DNA from: JADJRG01 sp964474905
Lineage (GTDB): Bacteria > Myxococcota_A > Polyangia > Nannocystales > Nannocystaceae
Direction: 5' to 3'
Assembly (NCBI GenBank): GCA_964474905.1
Contig: CAYYUP010000002.1
Coordinates: 1-64,000 of the forward strand
DNA length: 64,000 nt
A program made the position numbers and the translations under genes. Below the pieces are notes generated by a model that did no database searches, had not been told where the DNA came from, and saw nothing but the letters and a program-made list of their open reading frames with translations. Below, piece by piece: positions 15,782 through 24,453 of the stretch. Position 1 is the first letter of the stretch. Each line of letters starts with the position of its first letter.

Positions 15782-17575
15782 CTACTTGCGGCGGTTTTTC
15801 TTGCGCGAGTTTCGGGCCTTCTTGCGCTTGGCCGCGGTCCGAGAGTAGCGCTGGCTGGCGCTCCCTGAGGAGCCGCCGGGTTTTGGTGCGCCGGGCATTC
15901 CGGGCATTCCGGGCATTCCGCCCATGCCGGGCATGCCGGGCATTCCAGGCATGCCGCCGCCACCCATCAGGCTCTGGAGCGCCTCGGGGTTTTTCATCAG
16001 CTTTCGCATGGCGTTCATCTGCTTGAGCATGCCCATGCCGGGGATCTTGCCGAGCATGCCGCCACCACCACCGCCGCCGCCGCCGGGCATACCGGGCATA
16101 CCGGGCATGCCACCCATGCCGCCAAGCAGATCGCCGAACATGCCGAACATGTCACGCATCGACATGAAGCGGCCGACCAACGCCTGGACTTCTTCATCTT
16201 TGCGACCGGAGCCCTTGGCGACCCGGCGGATCCGCGAGTTGACGAAGTCGCTGGGCGTCATCGAGTTGGCGTCGAACTTGGGCTCTTGGCGACGCTTGCG
16301 ACGGCTGAGCTGGGCCGCCTTGCTGGGTGCGAGGGCCTTGATGAACACCTCGGGCTCAGTCCGCTCGTGCTTGGTCATCGACCGGATCATCGCCTCGATC
16401 TTGACCAGCTCGTTGTCATCGGCGGCGGCCTCGAGCGCCTCGGGTGGGATATCGACGCCGAGCATGTTGCCGAGCGGCATCTTTTGCACGATGTCCTTGA
16501 GGCTTCCCATGCCCTGGATGGTTTTGATCTGATTGAGGAAGTCATCCATCGTGAACTTCCCGCTCATCATCTTGGCGGCATCCTTGGCCGCCTGCTCCTC
16601 GTCGACGACGCCCTCAAAGTCCTGCATCAGGCCGACGAGGTCACCCATGCCGAGGATTCGACCGGCGAGCCCCTCGGGGCGGAACTCCTCGAGCTTGTCG
16701 AGGGATTCGCCCATGCCGAGGAACTTGATCGACTTGCCGGTGGCCGCCTTGATCGACAGGGCCGCGCCACCGCGGGCATCACCGTCGAGCTTGGTGAGCA
16801 CGATGCCGGTGATCTCGAGGCGCTTGTCAAAGGCCTTGGCGGTGGTCACCGAGTCCTGGCCGATCATCGAGTCGATCACCAAGAAAGTATTGGCGGGCTT
16901 GACCGTTGCCTCGATGTTGACCAGCTCGTCCATCAGCGGCGAGTCGATCGTCAGGCGACCGGCGGTGTCGTAGAGGATGAAGTCACACTTGAGCAGCTCT
17001 GCGGTCTCGAGGCCGTTTTTACAGATCTCGACCGGGCTCTGGCCCTCTTCGTTGTAGACGACGACGCCGAGCTGGTCGCCGAGCACCTGGAGCTGGTGCA
17101 CTGCGGCCGGGCGGTAGACGTCGGCGGCGACCATCATCACCTTGAAGCCGGCCTTTTGCAGCTTGCGCGCGAGCTTGCCGCAGGAGGTCGTCTTTCCCGA
17201 GCCCTGGAGGCCGATCATCATGATGCCGGTGCAGCCCTCGCGAGCCCGGTTTAGCGAGGTATCGACCGGGCCCATGAGGTCGACCAATTCGTCGTGGCAG
17301 ATCTTGACGAAGTGGTCCTCGGGCTTGACCCGCATCTTCTTCTCGGCTGCCTTGGCGACCAGCTGCACCTTCTCGCCGAGGGCCTTCTCGCGGACGGATT
17401 TAAGAAAGGCCTTGACGACCCCGAACTCGACATCCGCCTCTAAGAGGCTGAGTCGTACGTCCTTAAGAGCGGCGTTGATCACCTCTTCGGTGAGTTCGCC
17501 TTGACCTGTGAGTCGCTCGCGAGCGGCCCTAAAACCCTTCGAAATCGTCTCAAACACGGCCGCGTGATCTACCAC
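15782..17575 (-). CDS. ffh: Signal recognition particle protein Ffh (SRP54) with extended Met/Gly/Pro-rich tail
   Basis: The 597-residue protein is longer than typical Ffh (about 450). The N and G domains are complete: LQGSGKTTSCGKLARKL (P-loop), DTAGRL, TKLDGDARGG. The M domain follows (FTMDDFLNQIKTIQGMGSL to RRVAKGSGRKDEEVQALVGRF). After that come two blocks of GMPGMP repeats, a nine-Gly run, a helix (LKQMNAMRKLMKNPEALQSLM) and a strongly basic end (KKARNSRKKNRRK). Ffh binds 4.5S RNA and signal sequences of nascent membrane proteins. It starts at GTG 17575 (MVDHAAVFE). The Met-rich tail may enlarge the signal-sequence groove; this is inference. Confidence 0.93.
   Translation of the reverse strand: MVDHAAVFETISKGFRAARERLTGQGELTEEVINAALKDVRLSLLEADVEFGVVKAFLKSVREKALGEKVQLVAKAAEKKMRVKPEDHFVKICHDELVDLMGPVDTSLNRAREGCTGIMMIGLQGSGKTTSCGKLARKLQKAGFKVMMVAADVYRPAAVHQLQVLGDQLGVVVYNEEGQSPVEICKNGLETAELLKCDFILYDTAGRLTIDSPLMDELVNIEATVKPANTFLVIDSMIGQDSVTTAKAFDKRLEITGIVLTKLDGDARGGAALSIKAATGKSIKFLGMGESLDKLEEFRPEGLAGRILGMGDLVGLMQDFEGVVDEEQAAKDAAKMMSGKFTMDDFLNQIKTIQGMGSLKDIVQKMPLGNMLGVDIPPEALEAAADDNELVKIEAMIRSMTKHERTEPEVFIKALAPSKAAQLSRRKRRQEPKFDANSMTPSDFVNSRIRRVAKGSGRKDEEVQALVGRFMSMRDMFGMFGDLLGGMGGMPGMPGMPGGGGGGGGGMLGKIPGMGMLKQMNAMRKLMKNPEALQSLMGGGGMPGMPGMPGMGGMPGMPGMPGAPKPGGSSGSASQRYSRTAAKRKKARNSRKKNRRK
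15895..16122 (-). repeat. GMPGMP-coding repeat blocks within ffh
   Basis: Two clusters of a 9-bp unit resembling GGCATGCCG encode Met-Pro-Gly triplets, separated by a segment encoding a glycine run and a short helix. They are internal to the C-terminal extension of Ffh. Confidence 0.8.
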
Positions 17576-17674
17576 GGCTGGGGCCCCGGCGTCGCCTCAA
17601 AGCTCGGCGGCCTGTGGATTCTGCGGATCCGTGAGGGGACTCTCTCAGCTGTGGGGAATGACTCGGCCCTGGTG

Positions 17675-17680
17675 TACGTT
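17675..17680 (+). promoter_or_regulatory. Putative -10 box (TACGTT) of the vWA-protein gene, leaderless spacing
   Basis: TACGTT ends 10 nt before ATG 17691, in the 115-nt divergent region shared with ffh. Confidence 0.3.
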
Positions 17681-17690
17681 TAGCGACCTC

Positions 17691-19691
17691 ATGCCGCGTC
17701 CCCCCGAAGAGGTGATCGAGCCCCCTACAGGCTGGCGTGTGAGCCTGGACTTCTGTGGCACTCGCCTCGCGGAGCACAGCCTCCGCGGCGACCGGGCGCT
17801 GTCTGTGGGCGAGAGCCCCGAGGCGTCGCTGGTGCTGCCCGGTCTTGGGGGTGCGGCGGGTCTTTGTGATCTGACCGACGGCGATTGGATCCTCTACGTG
17901 CCCGGGCTCGCTGGGGAGATCGTGCTTTCGGGTCAGCGCCGCCGCTATGCGGACTTCGTGGTGGAGGGCCAAATCCGTCTTCATCCGGGCGATTCCGCTC
18001 GCTTTACTCTCGTCGACCAGCCGGAGATCGTGCTCCACCTCAGCCTTGAGGCGCCGCTTCACCTCGGCTTTGCCACTCGCTTTGGCATCGCCGATCTCGC
18101 CCGCCAGCTGGTCCTGGGGGTGGGGGTTGTGGCTCTCTTCGCGCTCCTGACGCGGGCCGCAGATCCGGTGCCCGAGGTCGAGATGGAGGGCGACGAAGAG
18201 GCCACCCAGACTTCGTTTGAGCGGGTCCTCTTCGCCTCTCTCGCCGAACTGCCAACGATCGAGCGGACGATGCCGATCCTTGAGGTGCCCGAGTTTGTCG
18301 TCCCCGTGATCGCAGAAGTCGAAGAGATCGCAGAGATCGAAGAGATCGATGATCCTGGGGTCGGCATCGGAAGTGGCTTCGAGTCGCCGACGCCGACGGT
18401 GATGGTCGAAAATTTGGGGCTCGCGGGTGACAGCGCGGGACTTTTGGGGGGGATTGTCGGCGGCGAGTTTGCCGAAGACACAGAGGACATGATGGAGGTC
18501 GTTGGGGGCGGCGATACGATCGACATGGTCAAAGGGCCAGATAATGAGTTGGCATCGGACTCTGATGTCGCCGTTCTTGGGGTGCTCGGCGATGGTCCTG
18601 CGATGAACGGCCTCGTCGGTACCCTGTTTGACTCGGCGGACAGTGGTTCTCTCGATCTCGTCGGCACCCTCCCGGAGTTCGCGGACGACGATGCTGCCCC
18701 GCAGGGTCTGCTCGGCCTGCGAAGCAGTGAACACTCCGAGTCGGTCGACGCACCGGTCCGTGGCATTCCGCTGCCGAGCGTGCTTGATGAGGCCGATGAT
18801 GTCGTCGAATTTGTCGAGTTCGAGTCTGAGGGCACCGACTCCCACAGTGCAGCCGGTGCAGAGATCATCCACGGGGTCCTGGGCGGCACGGTTGCGCAGC
18901 TGCCGACGATCACCTGCGATGATCCAAAGCGTGTGCCCAAGAGCGATGTCGACGTCGTATTTGTGATCGATGTTTCGACGACGATGGGCTTTATGGTTGA
19001 TCGGGTGGAGCGGGGTATCGTCGAGGTCGACGCGTTGTTGAGGGGGCTCTCCAAGCGGCCGCGTTACGGCCTCGTCGTCTTTGTCGACGATGTCGAACTC
19101 ACGAATGGGGGTCGCGCATTTGACTCGGTCGCCGAGCTGCAGGCCGAACTCGTCCGTTGGCGAAAATTCACCGCCTCCAACCGGCAGATCCACAGCAAGG
19201 CGACCAACAGCGACTGGCCCGAAAATTCCCTCGATGCCCTGCACGCGGCAGCGACCGGCTTCGCCTGGGGGCCGGCGAAGAGCACCGCGCGCCTTGTCCT
19301 GCACGCGACCGACGATGACTTCGGTGAAGCGCCGATGGTCCAGAGCGGCGAGCCTATCCGCCACACCTATCAGGAGACACTCGATGCGCTCCGGGGCAAT
19401 CACATCCGGGTCTCCAGCTTCAGCGCCAAGCTGGGCGGAGAGTGCGAGTGCCTGGACGTCACTCGCGGTCTCCAGAGCCCCTTCGGCGAGTTGCCCTCTC
19501 TTCCGGACGGTACCGGTGGTGCGTCGTTTGATATCGACAGCGTCGCCAGCGATCAGCTGAGCCTCGCGGCCGCACTTGAGGCTACTCTCAGCGACGCGCT
19601 CTGCAATGTCGCCCCGCAGGTTCCGCTGCGAGCAAAGCCCGACGAGCCGCAGGTAGAGCCGCAGGTAGAGCCGCAGGTAAAGCCCTTCTGA
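17691..19691 (+). CDS. Membrane-anchored von Willebrand factor A domain protein
   Basis: The 666-residue protein begins with an all-beta region (about 12-120; SVGESPEASLVLPG and a final LHPGDSARFTLVD strand) that resembles a degenerate FHA or FHA-like fold. One TM follows (about 140-160, LARQLVLGVGVVALFALLT), then an acidic, Gly-rich, low-complexity stretch. The vWA domain begins near residue 418 with the MIDAS motif DVSTTMGF in VVFVIDVSTTM and ends in ATLSDALC. The C-terminus is EPQVEPQVEPQV. vWA domains bind ligands through metal. A role in envelope assembly or adhesion is inferred. ATG 17691 is preferred over the upstream frame. Confidence 0.7.
   Translation: MPRPPEEVIEPPTGWRVSLDFCGTRLAEHSLRGDRALSVGESPEASLVLPGLGGAAGLCDLTDGDWILYVPGLAGEIVLSGQRRRYADFVVEGQIRLHPGDSARFTLVDQPEIVLHLSLEAPLHLGFATRFGIADLARQLVLGVGVVALFALLTRAADPVPEVEMEGDEEATQTSFERVLFASLAELPTIERTMPILEVPEFVVPVIAEVEEIAEIEEIDDPGVGIGSGFESPTPTVMVENLGLAGDSAGLLGGIVGGEFAEDTEDMMEVVGGGDTIDMVKGPDNELASDSDVAVLGVLGDGPAMNGLVGTLFDSADSGSLDLVGTLPEFADDDAAPQGLLGLRSSEHSESVDAPVRGIPLPSVLDEADDVVEFVEFESEGTDSHSAAGAEIIHGVLGGTVAQLPTITCDDPKRVPKSDVDVVFVIDVSTTMGFMVDRVERGIVEVDALLRGLSKRPRYGLVVFVDDVELTNGGRAFDSVAELQAELVRWRKFTASNRQIHSKATNSDWPENSLDALHAAATGFAWGPAKSTARLVLHATDDDFGEAPMVQSGEPIRHTYQETLDALRGNHIRVSSFSAKLGGECECLDVTRGLQSPFGELPSLPDGTGGASFDIDSVASDQLSLAAALEATLSDALCNVAPQVPLRAKPDEPQVEPQVEPQVKPF
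19644..19679 (+). repeat. Three 12-bp tandem repeats (EPQV)
   Basis: GAGCCGCAGGTA occurs three times in tandem just before the vWA-protein stop and encodes Glu-Pro-Gln-Val. Confidence 0.9.
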
Positions 19692-19783
19692 GGCTCATTC
19701 GATCGCCGGTGTGGTCCGGGCTTTCGCGTGTTTGAGCGCACGCCCGATCTTCAGAGAGCGTTCGCAACCAAGGGCCTGAGCTG

Positions 19784-19789
19784 TACACT
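19784..19789 (+). promoter_or_regulatory. Putative -10 box (TACACT) of the acyltransferase gene
   Basis: TACACT ends 8 nt before GTG 19798 but only 2 nt before GTG 19792. This favours the second GTG as the start of a leaderless message. Confidence 0.35.
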
Positions 19790-19797
19790 GCGTGCGA

Positions 19798-20550
19798 GTG
19801 GCGTCCCGACGAACGTACCTCGGTAACCTGCTCTGGGTGTTGCCGTCATTGCTCACCTGGGTGGTGTCCTTCACGGTCATGATCGGGTTGGCGCTCATCT
19901 GCATTCCGATCGCGGTTTTTGTGCGCTTCGAGCGATTCCAACGCAAGGGGCCTGCGCAGGTGATGGGCTTGGTGCCGCGCTTCTCGGGCAGCCGGATCTT
20001 TGTGCACTACGATCCCGGCTACGATCCCAAGCGGGTCTCCCTCTACGTCCAAAACCACGTGTCGATGCTCGACGGGCACATCGCCCTGGCCGCGATCCCG
20101 CAGGTATTTTGCGGTCTCGAAAACGCGGCCCACCTGCGCATCCCGGGTTACGGCCAGATGATGCGCCTGGGCAATTCGATCCCGGTGTACCGACGCTCCG
20201 ATGGTCGAGCCGCTGAGATCGTCGCTTCTGCACGGGATCGGGCCAGCCGTGGCATCTCGATCCTGACCTTCCCCGAGGGCCATCGCACCCTCGACGGCCG
20301 AGTCCGGCCCTTTCGCACAGGTGTCTTCAGGATCGCCCGCAATGCGGGGTTGCCGGTCGTGCCGATCGCTGTGCGCGGCGCTTTTAAGATGCTGCCCAAG
20401 GGCACTGCGATCGTTCGGGCCGCGCGCATTGATGTCTACATCGGTGCGCAGGTCGAGACTGTTGGGCTCAGCAGTGGCGAGTTGGCGGCATTGAGTGTCG
20501 AGCTGCGCGAGAGGATCGCCGCGCTCGTCGAGCCCGCGTCGTCGAGTTGA
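19798..20550 (+). CDS. 1-acyl-sn-glycerol-3-phosphate acyltransferase (PlsC-like)
   Basis: The roughly 250-residue membrane enzyme acylates lysophosphatidate or a similar lysolipid. The catalytic motif is NHVSMLD (His87, Asp92 from this start). The acceptor motif FPEGHRT and the VPIAVRGAF block are also present. Two hydrophobic segments precede the catalytic domain (about 10-42). Two GTG codons (19792, 19798) could start translation; promoter spacing favours 19798. The neighbouring LTA-synthase-like gene suggests envelope lipid or polymer synthesis, but there is a 114-nt gap and a separate promoter. Confidence 0.88.
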   Translation: MASRRTYLGNLLWVLPSLLTWVVSFTVMIGLALICIPIAVFVRFERFQRKGPAQVMGLVPRFSGSRIFVHYDPGYDPKRVSLYVQNHVSMLDGHIALAAIPQVFCGLENAAHLRIPGYGQMMRLGNSIPVYRRSDGRAAEIVASARDRASRGISILTFPEGHRTLDGRVRPFRTGVFRIARNAGLPVVPIAVRGAFKMLPKGTAIVRAARIDVYIGAQVETVGLSSGELAALSVELRERIAALVEPASSS

Positions 20551-20649
20551 GGTCACACACGCGCGGTTGAGGGCACGGTAGCTCGGCGTGTGTGCGCGCA
20601 AGGCTTGCAGGATTCGGCTTGCATCATTGCAGCTGCCTGAAGGTGCCAG

Positions 20650-20655
20650 TATGCT
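20650..20655 (+). promoter_or_regulatory. Putative -10 box (TATGCT) of the sulfatase-like gene, leaderless spacing
   Basis: TATGCT ends 9 nt before GTG 20665. Confidence 0.35.
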
Positions 20656-20664
20656 CCCGCGGCC

Positions 20665-22932
20665 GTGAGTCTGGCTGAGCGAGCACGGGAGTCGCTTCGC
20701 GCGCTCCGGCCAATATCTTGGAGGCAACTCGTGCCTCCCCGGTCGGGCTGGGTCCGCCTTTTCGCTTCGTTCACGACCTATGTCCTGGTCGCTTCGGCCC
20801 TTGCGACTGCGGTCGGCAAGGCGCTCGCGGTCGCCGATCTCGAGGCGGTCGAGCATCCGATCCTGTTGCTCATCTGGGCACTCACCGCGGACGGCGTCGT
20901 CTACTTTGGCATCGCCGCACTGCTGGCGTTTTTTGAGTCGAGGTTTCGTCGGGCGTGGCTGCTCACCTTTCCGTTGGCGCTTGCGGGGGCGATCACCGCG
21001 ACCCTCAATACTGGCTATCTGCTGATCACCGGCGAACAGGCCACATGGGAGGCTTTCACCGAGCTCTTCTCGCGGCTTCAGGACGTCGCCGATATCACCG
21101 GCGAGGGCCTCACCCTCAGCGTCGGTCTCAACATCCTCGGCTGGAGCCTGCTCGGGATCGGCCTGCCGTTGGTGCTCCGCTGGGAGCTTCGGCGACGTCG
21201 TTGGGACTTCAGTCGTCGGCTGAGCGGTCGGACGCGCATGCTCTGCACTGGTTGGCTCGCCTTTGTCGCGCTTACGGCGATGCTGGCGGCACCCCGGCCG
21301 CGCACGGTGATGGCCCGCAACCTCGGCAAAAACGCGCTGCTCTCAACTCTTCGGACCTTCGCGATCATCCACGATTCGGGATCCTTTAGCGGCTACGAGC
21401 CGGTTCGTCTGGTCTCGAAGACGACGATTGCGGATTTCAAGGTCGGTGATCACAGGCCCAACATCGTGCTCGTCGTTCTCGAGTCCACGCGCTACGACAA
21501 GACCTCGCTTTCCGGCAACGAAGGGGCCGCGAGCACGCCCAACCTCGAGGCGCTGGCGACCGAGGGTTTGGTTGCGCACCGCACACGAGCCGTGCTCCCG
21601 CACACCACAAAGTCTCTCTTCTCGGTGCTCTGTGGGCGCTTCCCGACCATGCAAAAGCGGGTCGTCGAGGTGTCTCGCGATCTCGAGGTGCAATGCCTAC
21701 CGTCGATGTTAGACGAGGCCGGCTACGCGACGCTCTTTATGCAGAGTTCGTGGGGCACTTTTGAGTGGCGCCCGCGGCTTGTGCATCGCCTCGGCTACGG
21801 ACAATTTATGGCCTGGGAGGACATTCGCGGGCAGGTCCTCGGCTACCTCGCCTCCGACGACGAGAGCCTGGTCAAGCCCTTTGGCAAGTGGCTCGACACA
21901 GTCGAAGAGGATCAGCCCTTTTTTGCGACGTTCCTGACCTCGGCGACGCATCATCCCTATCGCCTTTCGCGGCGGGCGACAAAGATCGCTCGCGAAGAGA
22001 AACTGCCGCACGGGACCTCTCCAGAGCGATACCTCCGGCTTGTCGAGGCCGAGGATCGCATGCTCGGCGGTCTGCTGGGGGAGCTCGAGGAGCGAGGTCT
22101 CCGCGACGATACGTACATCATCGTCATCGGCGATCACGGCGAGGGTTTTGGCGACAAGGGCATCAAGCAGCACGACAACAATTTCTACGAGGAGGGCCTG
22201 CGGGTCCCGCTCGTGATCGTCGGCCCTGGCATCGAGCCCTACGAGGTGCCCGGCAATGCGAGTCTCATCGACATCACTCCGACGCTGCTAAACCTCCTCA
22301 AAATCCCGGTCGACCAGGCGGCGAGGGATCAGATAGGTGGCTACGATCTGCTGGCGGATGACTTCCCTGTGGGGGCGCCGCGGTGGTTCTCGTGCTGGTT
22401 TGAGATGCGTTGCCGCGGTTTTGTCATCGGTGATCGCAAGGTTGTGTACGAGCCCCAGGTCGACGAGGCCTGGTACTACGACCTCAGCCGCGATCCCGGT
22501 GAGAGCGAGCCCTTGCCCCTGTCAAAGGACCTCGAGGTCTATTTAAAGACCCTCCAAAAGACGCTCAAACGCCAGCGGGCTCGGCGCTGGAAGATGCTGT
22601 GGGGAGAGGTCCATTTTGGCGATTGGGTCTGCGAGCTGGACAAGTGGCGGTGCAAGCATCCCAAGGCCAAAAAGAAAAAATACCGGCCCAAGGCGAAGCC
22701 GGGCTCGGAAACCTCCGAGGAGCAAGACAAAAAAACAGACGCAAAAAAGAAGAAGCACAAGCGCAAGGGCCGGGCCCTGCGAAAGCTCTTCAAGAAGCCT
22801 ACGAAGATCGGTAAGCCGATCGATCCCGGGCACAATGATCCGGCAAAGAAGCCGGCAAAGAAGCCGGCAAAAAAACCGGCAAAAAAACCGGCAAAAAAAC
22901 CGGTTGTCGACGCCGTGCCGGCCGACAAGTGA
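20665..22932 (+). CDS. Membrane sulfatase-superfamily protein, LTA synthase/phosphoethanolamine-transferase-like
   Basis: The 755-residue protein has five hydrophobic segments (about 33-55, 67-90, 97-122, 150-172, 192-209), then an extracytoplasmic alkaline-phosphatase-fold domain. RPNIVLVVLESTRYDKTSL carries the metal-binding Glu273, and PHTTKSLFSVLCGRFP places Thr314/315 where LTA synthases have their catalytic Thr. IVIGDHGEGFGDKG supplies the metal Asp-His pair. There is no CxPxR, so it is not a formylglycine sulfatase. The last 100 residues are Lys-rich and end in five PAKK repeats. It probably transfers a phospho-alcohol head group to a surface glycan or lipid. Start is GTG 20665. Confidence 0.78.
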   Translation: MSLAERARESLRALRPISWRQLVPPRSGWVRLFASFTTYVLVASALATAVGKALAVADLEAVEHPILLLIWALTADGVVYFGIAALLAFFESRFRRAWLLTFPLALAGAITATLNTGYLLITGEQATWEAFTELFSRLQDVADITGEGLTLSVGLNILGWSLLGIGLPLVLRWELRRRRWDFSRRLSGRTRMLCTGWLAFVALTAMLAAPRPRTVMARNLGKNALLSTLRTFAIIHDSGSFSGYEPVRLVSKTTIADFKVGDHRPNIVLVVLESTRYDKTSLSGNEGAASTPNLEALATEGLVAHRTRAVLPHTTKSLFSVLCGRFPTMQKRVVEVSRDLEVQCLPSMLDEAGYATLFMQSSWGTFEWRPRLVHRLGYGQFMAWEDIRGQVLGYLASDDESLVKPFGKWLDTVEEDQPFFATFLTSATHHPYRLSRRATKIAREEKLPHGTSPERYLRLVEAEDRMLGGLLGELEERGLRDDTYIIVIGDHGEGFGDKGIKQHDNNFYEEGLRVPLVIVGPGIEPYEVPGNASLIDITPTLLNLLKIPVDQAARDQIGGYDLLADDFPVGAPRWFSCWFEMRCRGFVIGDRKVVYEPQVDEAWYYDLSRDPGESEPLPLSKDLEVYLKTLQKTLKRQRARRWKMLWGEVHFGDWVCELDKWRCKHPKAKKKKYRPKAKPGSETSEEQDKKTDAKKKKHKRKGRALRKLFKKPTKIGKPIDPGHNDPAKKPAKKPAKKPAKKPAKKPVVDAVPADK
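22840..22903 (+). repeat. 12-bp tandem repeat (PAKK, 5 copies) with seven-A runs
   Basis: Units CCGGCAAAGAAG (2 copies) and CCGGCAAAAAAA (3 copies) encode Pro-Ala-Lys-Lys at the C-terminus of the sulfatase-like protein. The A7 tracts are slippage-prone. Confidence 0.9.
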
Positions 22933-22933
22933 G

Positions 22934-23818
22934 CTACTGGCAGCTGCCGATCAAGGTGATGCTGTCGGCCTCGACCCGGAGCCACGCGGCACCTGGCAGT
23001 AGCAGGCCCAGGTCGCCCTTGCTGAGCGTCACCCCTGCGATCTGCGAGTTCCCGCGGATCGAGACCACCAGGCGCGGGTCGTCGTAGATTTTTAGGCGAT
23101 GGCGACCGGCCGTAAAGATCTCGAGATCGAGGTGCTCGCCGCGGAGCCTCTGCGGGTTCATCTTTGGGGTCCAGATCTGAGGTGCGGCGTCGGTCTGGAT
23201 CGTTTGGATGGCGGCATCGACGTGGAGCTCTCGACCGCTGCCGTAATCGTAGATACGAAAGGTGCAGTCGCTCGGTTGTTGGATCTCGGCGAGCAGTACT
23301 CCGCCGCCGATTGCATGGATCGTACCGGCGGGTACAAGAATGATCGTGCCAGGGATCGCAGGGATCGCCCTCATGAGGGCGAATAGAGCGGCCTCGTACC
23401 TCTTTGCTGCGCGGGCCTGGGTGGCGGCCTGGGCCAGTTGTGGCAGCGTGACGCCGCGCGCCAACCCGGCCCAAAGATGCGCACCGGGTTCAGCGTCGAG
23501 GATCATCCAGGCCTCCTCCTTGCCGGGGGCGTCGGTGCCGTCGGCAGGGTGCACCTGCAGGCTGAGGGGCAGCGCGGTGTCGATGAGTTTGGCGAGGAAG
23601 GGCAGGGGGGCCCCAAGAAGCTCGCCTAGGGGTTTTCCGCGGGCGCGGCTGACTCGACCTGGCAGTGTCGAGAACTCCCAAGACTCGCCGATCCGCGCGC
23701 CCTTTGGGCTGTCGCAGAGGCGCAGAGCCGCGAGGCGATGACCGCCCCATCGTGTGGTTTTTAGGGTCTCGGGTCCGGGCTCTGGGCGGAGCAGAGTTGC
23801 CCGTTTGGACGCGCTCAT
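22934..23818 (-). CDS. manA: Mannose-6-phosphate isomerase (class I)
   Basis: The 294-residue zinc enzyme interconverts mannose-6-P and fructose-6-P. Zinc-ligand blocks are PLSLQVHPADG (Gln, His), GKEEAW (Glu) and the catalytic-loop region VPAGTIHAIGGGVLLAEIQQPSD. The opening TTRWGGHRLAAL matches the type I N-terminus. It supplies mannose precursors for polysaccharide and glycoprotein synthesis. I chose ATG 23818 because TAGAAT ends 5 nt before it; an in-frame start further upstream (23833) lacks support. It converges on the sulfatase-like gene with a 1-nt gap. Confidence 0.92.
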   Translation of the reverse strand: MSASKRATLLRPEPGPETLKTTRWGGHRLAALRLCDSPKGARIGESWEFSTLPGRVSRARGKPLGELLGAPLPFLAKLIDTALPLSLQVHPADGTDAPGKEEAWMILDAEPGAHLWAGLARGVTLPQLAQAATQARAAKRYEAALFALMRAIPAIPGTIILVPAGTIHAIGGGVLLAEIQQPSDCTFRIYDYGSGRELHVDAAIQTIQTDAAPQIWTPKMNPQRLRGEHLDLEIFTAGRHRLKIYDDPRLVVSIRGNSQIAGVTLSKGDLGLLLPGAAWLRVEADSITLIGSCQ

Positions 23819-23823
23819 ACGGC

Positions 23824-23829
23824 ATTCTA
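23824..23829 (-). promoter_or_regulatory. Putative -10 box (TAGAAT) of manA, leaderless spacing
   Basis: TAGAAT ends 5 nt before ATG 23818. It would be upstream noise if the longer frame were used. Confidence 0.35.
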
Positions 23830-23911
23830 CCAAGGAGTGCGATCGCGACGCAGCTGTTCGCTTCGCGGTACCCTCAGGCCAAGTCGCCAGCGGGCGGTCA
23901 CAAGGAGCAAC

Positions 23912-24451
23912 ATGGCAGACGACGAGAGCAAGCCTCGAGAAGACGGCGCTTCACGGCGAACGATGCTCAAGATCGGGATCGGCGTGATCGGAGGGGGCCT
24001 CGCCCTGATCCCGCTGGCGCCGGCGATAGGCTTTGTTGCCTATCCCTTGGATCACAAACTGACCAGCTCAGGGGGTGGCTTTATCGAGGCAGGCAAGCGT
24101 CGCAACTTCACGGGCTTGCCGATCAAAGTCGATCTTTACGCCGATCAGGTCGACGCCTGGAACCGTACCCCCGACGTCAAAATTGGCTCTGCTTGGGTGA
24201 TCGAGATCGACGGCTCGCTCACCGCTTTCTCGACCGTGTGTCCACACCTTGGCTGCGCCATCGACTACAACCCCGAGACCAAAAAGTTCATCTGCCCCTG
24301 TCATAAATCCTCCTTCTCGCTCGCCGGTAAGGTGCTCGAGGGCCCGTCACCGCGAAGTCTCGACAGCCTCGAGACAAACGAGCAAGAGAAGCTTGTGACC
24401 ATCCGTTACCTGCGTTTTAAGCAGGGCACGGAGACCAAGGAGGAGGTCTAG
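23912..24451 (+). CDS. Rieske iron-sulfur protein of a cytochrome bc complex
   Basis: The 179-residue protein starts at ATG 23912 behind a good AAGGAG ribosome-binding site, with TACCCT at 23869 as a likely -10. An n-region containing SRRTMLKIG and a membrane segment (about 17-45) anchor it, and the twin Arg suggests Tat export. The 2Fe-2S ligands are Cys110, His112 (CPHLGC) and Cys128, His131 (CPCH), with the disulfide Cys115 and Cys130. It passes electrons from quinol to cytochrome c. The cytochrome b-c fusion gene starts 2 nt after its stop, so they form one operon. Confidence 0.95.
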   Translation: MADDESKPREDGASRRTMLKIGIGVIGGGLALIPLAPAIGFVAYPLDHKLTSSGGGFIEAGKRRNFTGLPIKVDLYADQVDAWNRTPDVKIGSAWVIEIDGSLTAFSTVCPHLGCAIDYNPETKKFICPCHKSSFSLAGKVLEGPSPRSLDSLETNEQEKLVTIRYLRFKQGTETKEEV

Positions 24452-24453
24452 CC

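Noticed and set aside
16286..17254. Plus-strand open frame inside ffh
   Set aside because: Antisense of a clear Ffh coding region, without homology or a start signal.
19846..20856. Minus-strand 336-codon open frame opposite the PlsC-like gene
   Set aside because: It mirrors a gene with a clear NHxxxxD motif and has an Asp/Arg/His-biased composition typical of shadows.
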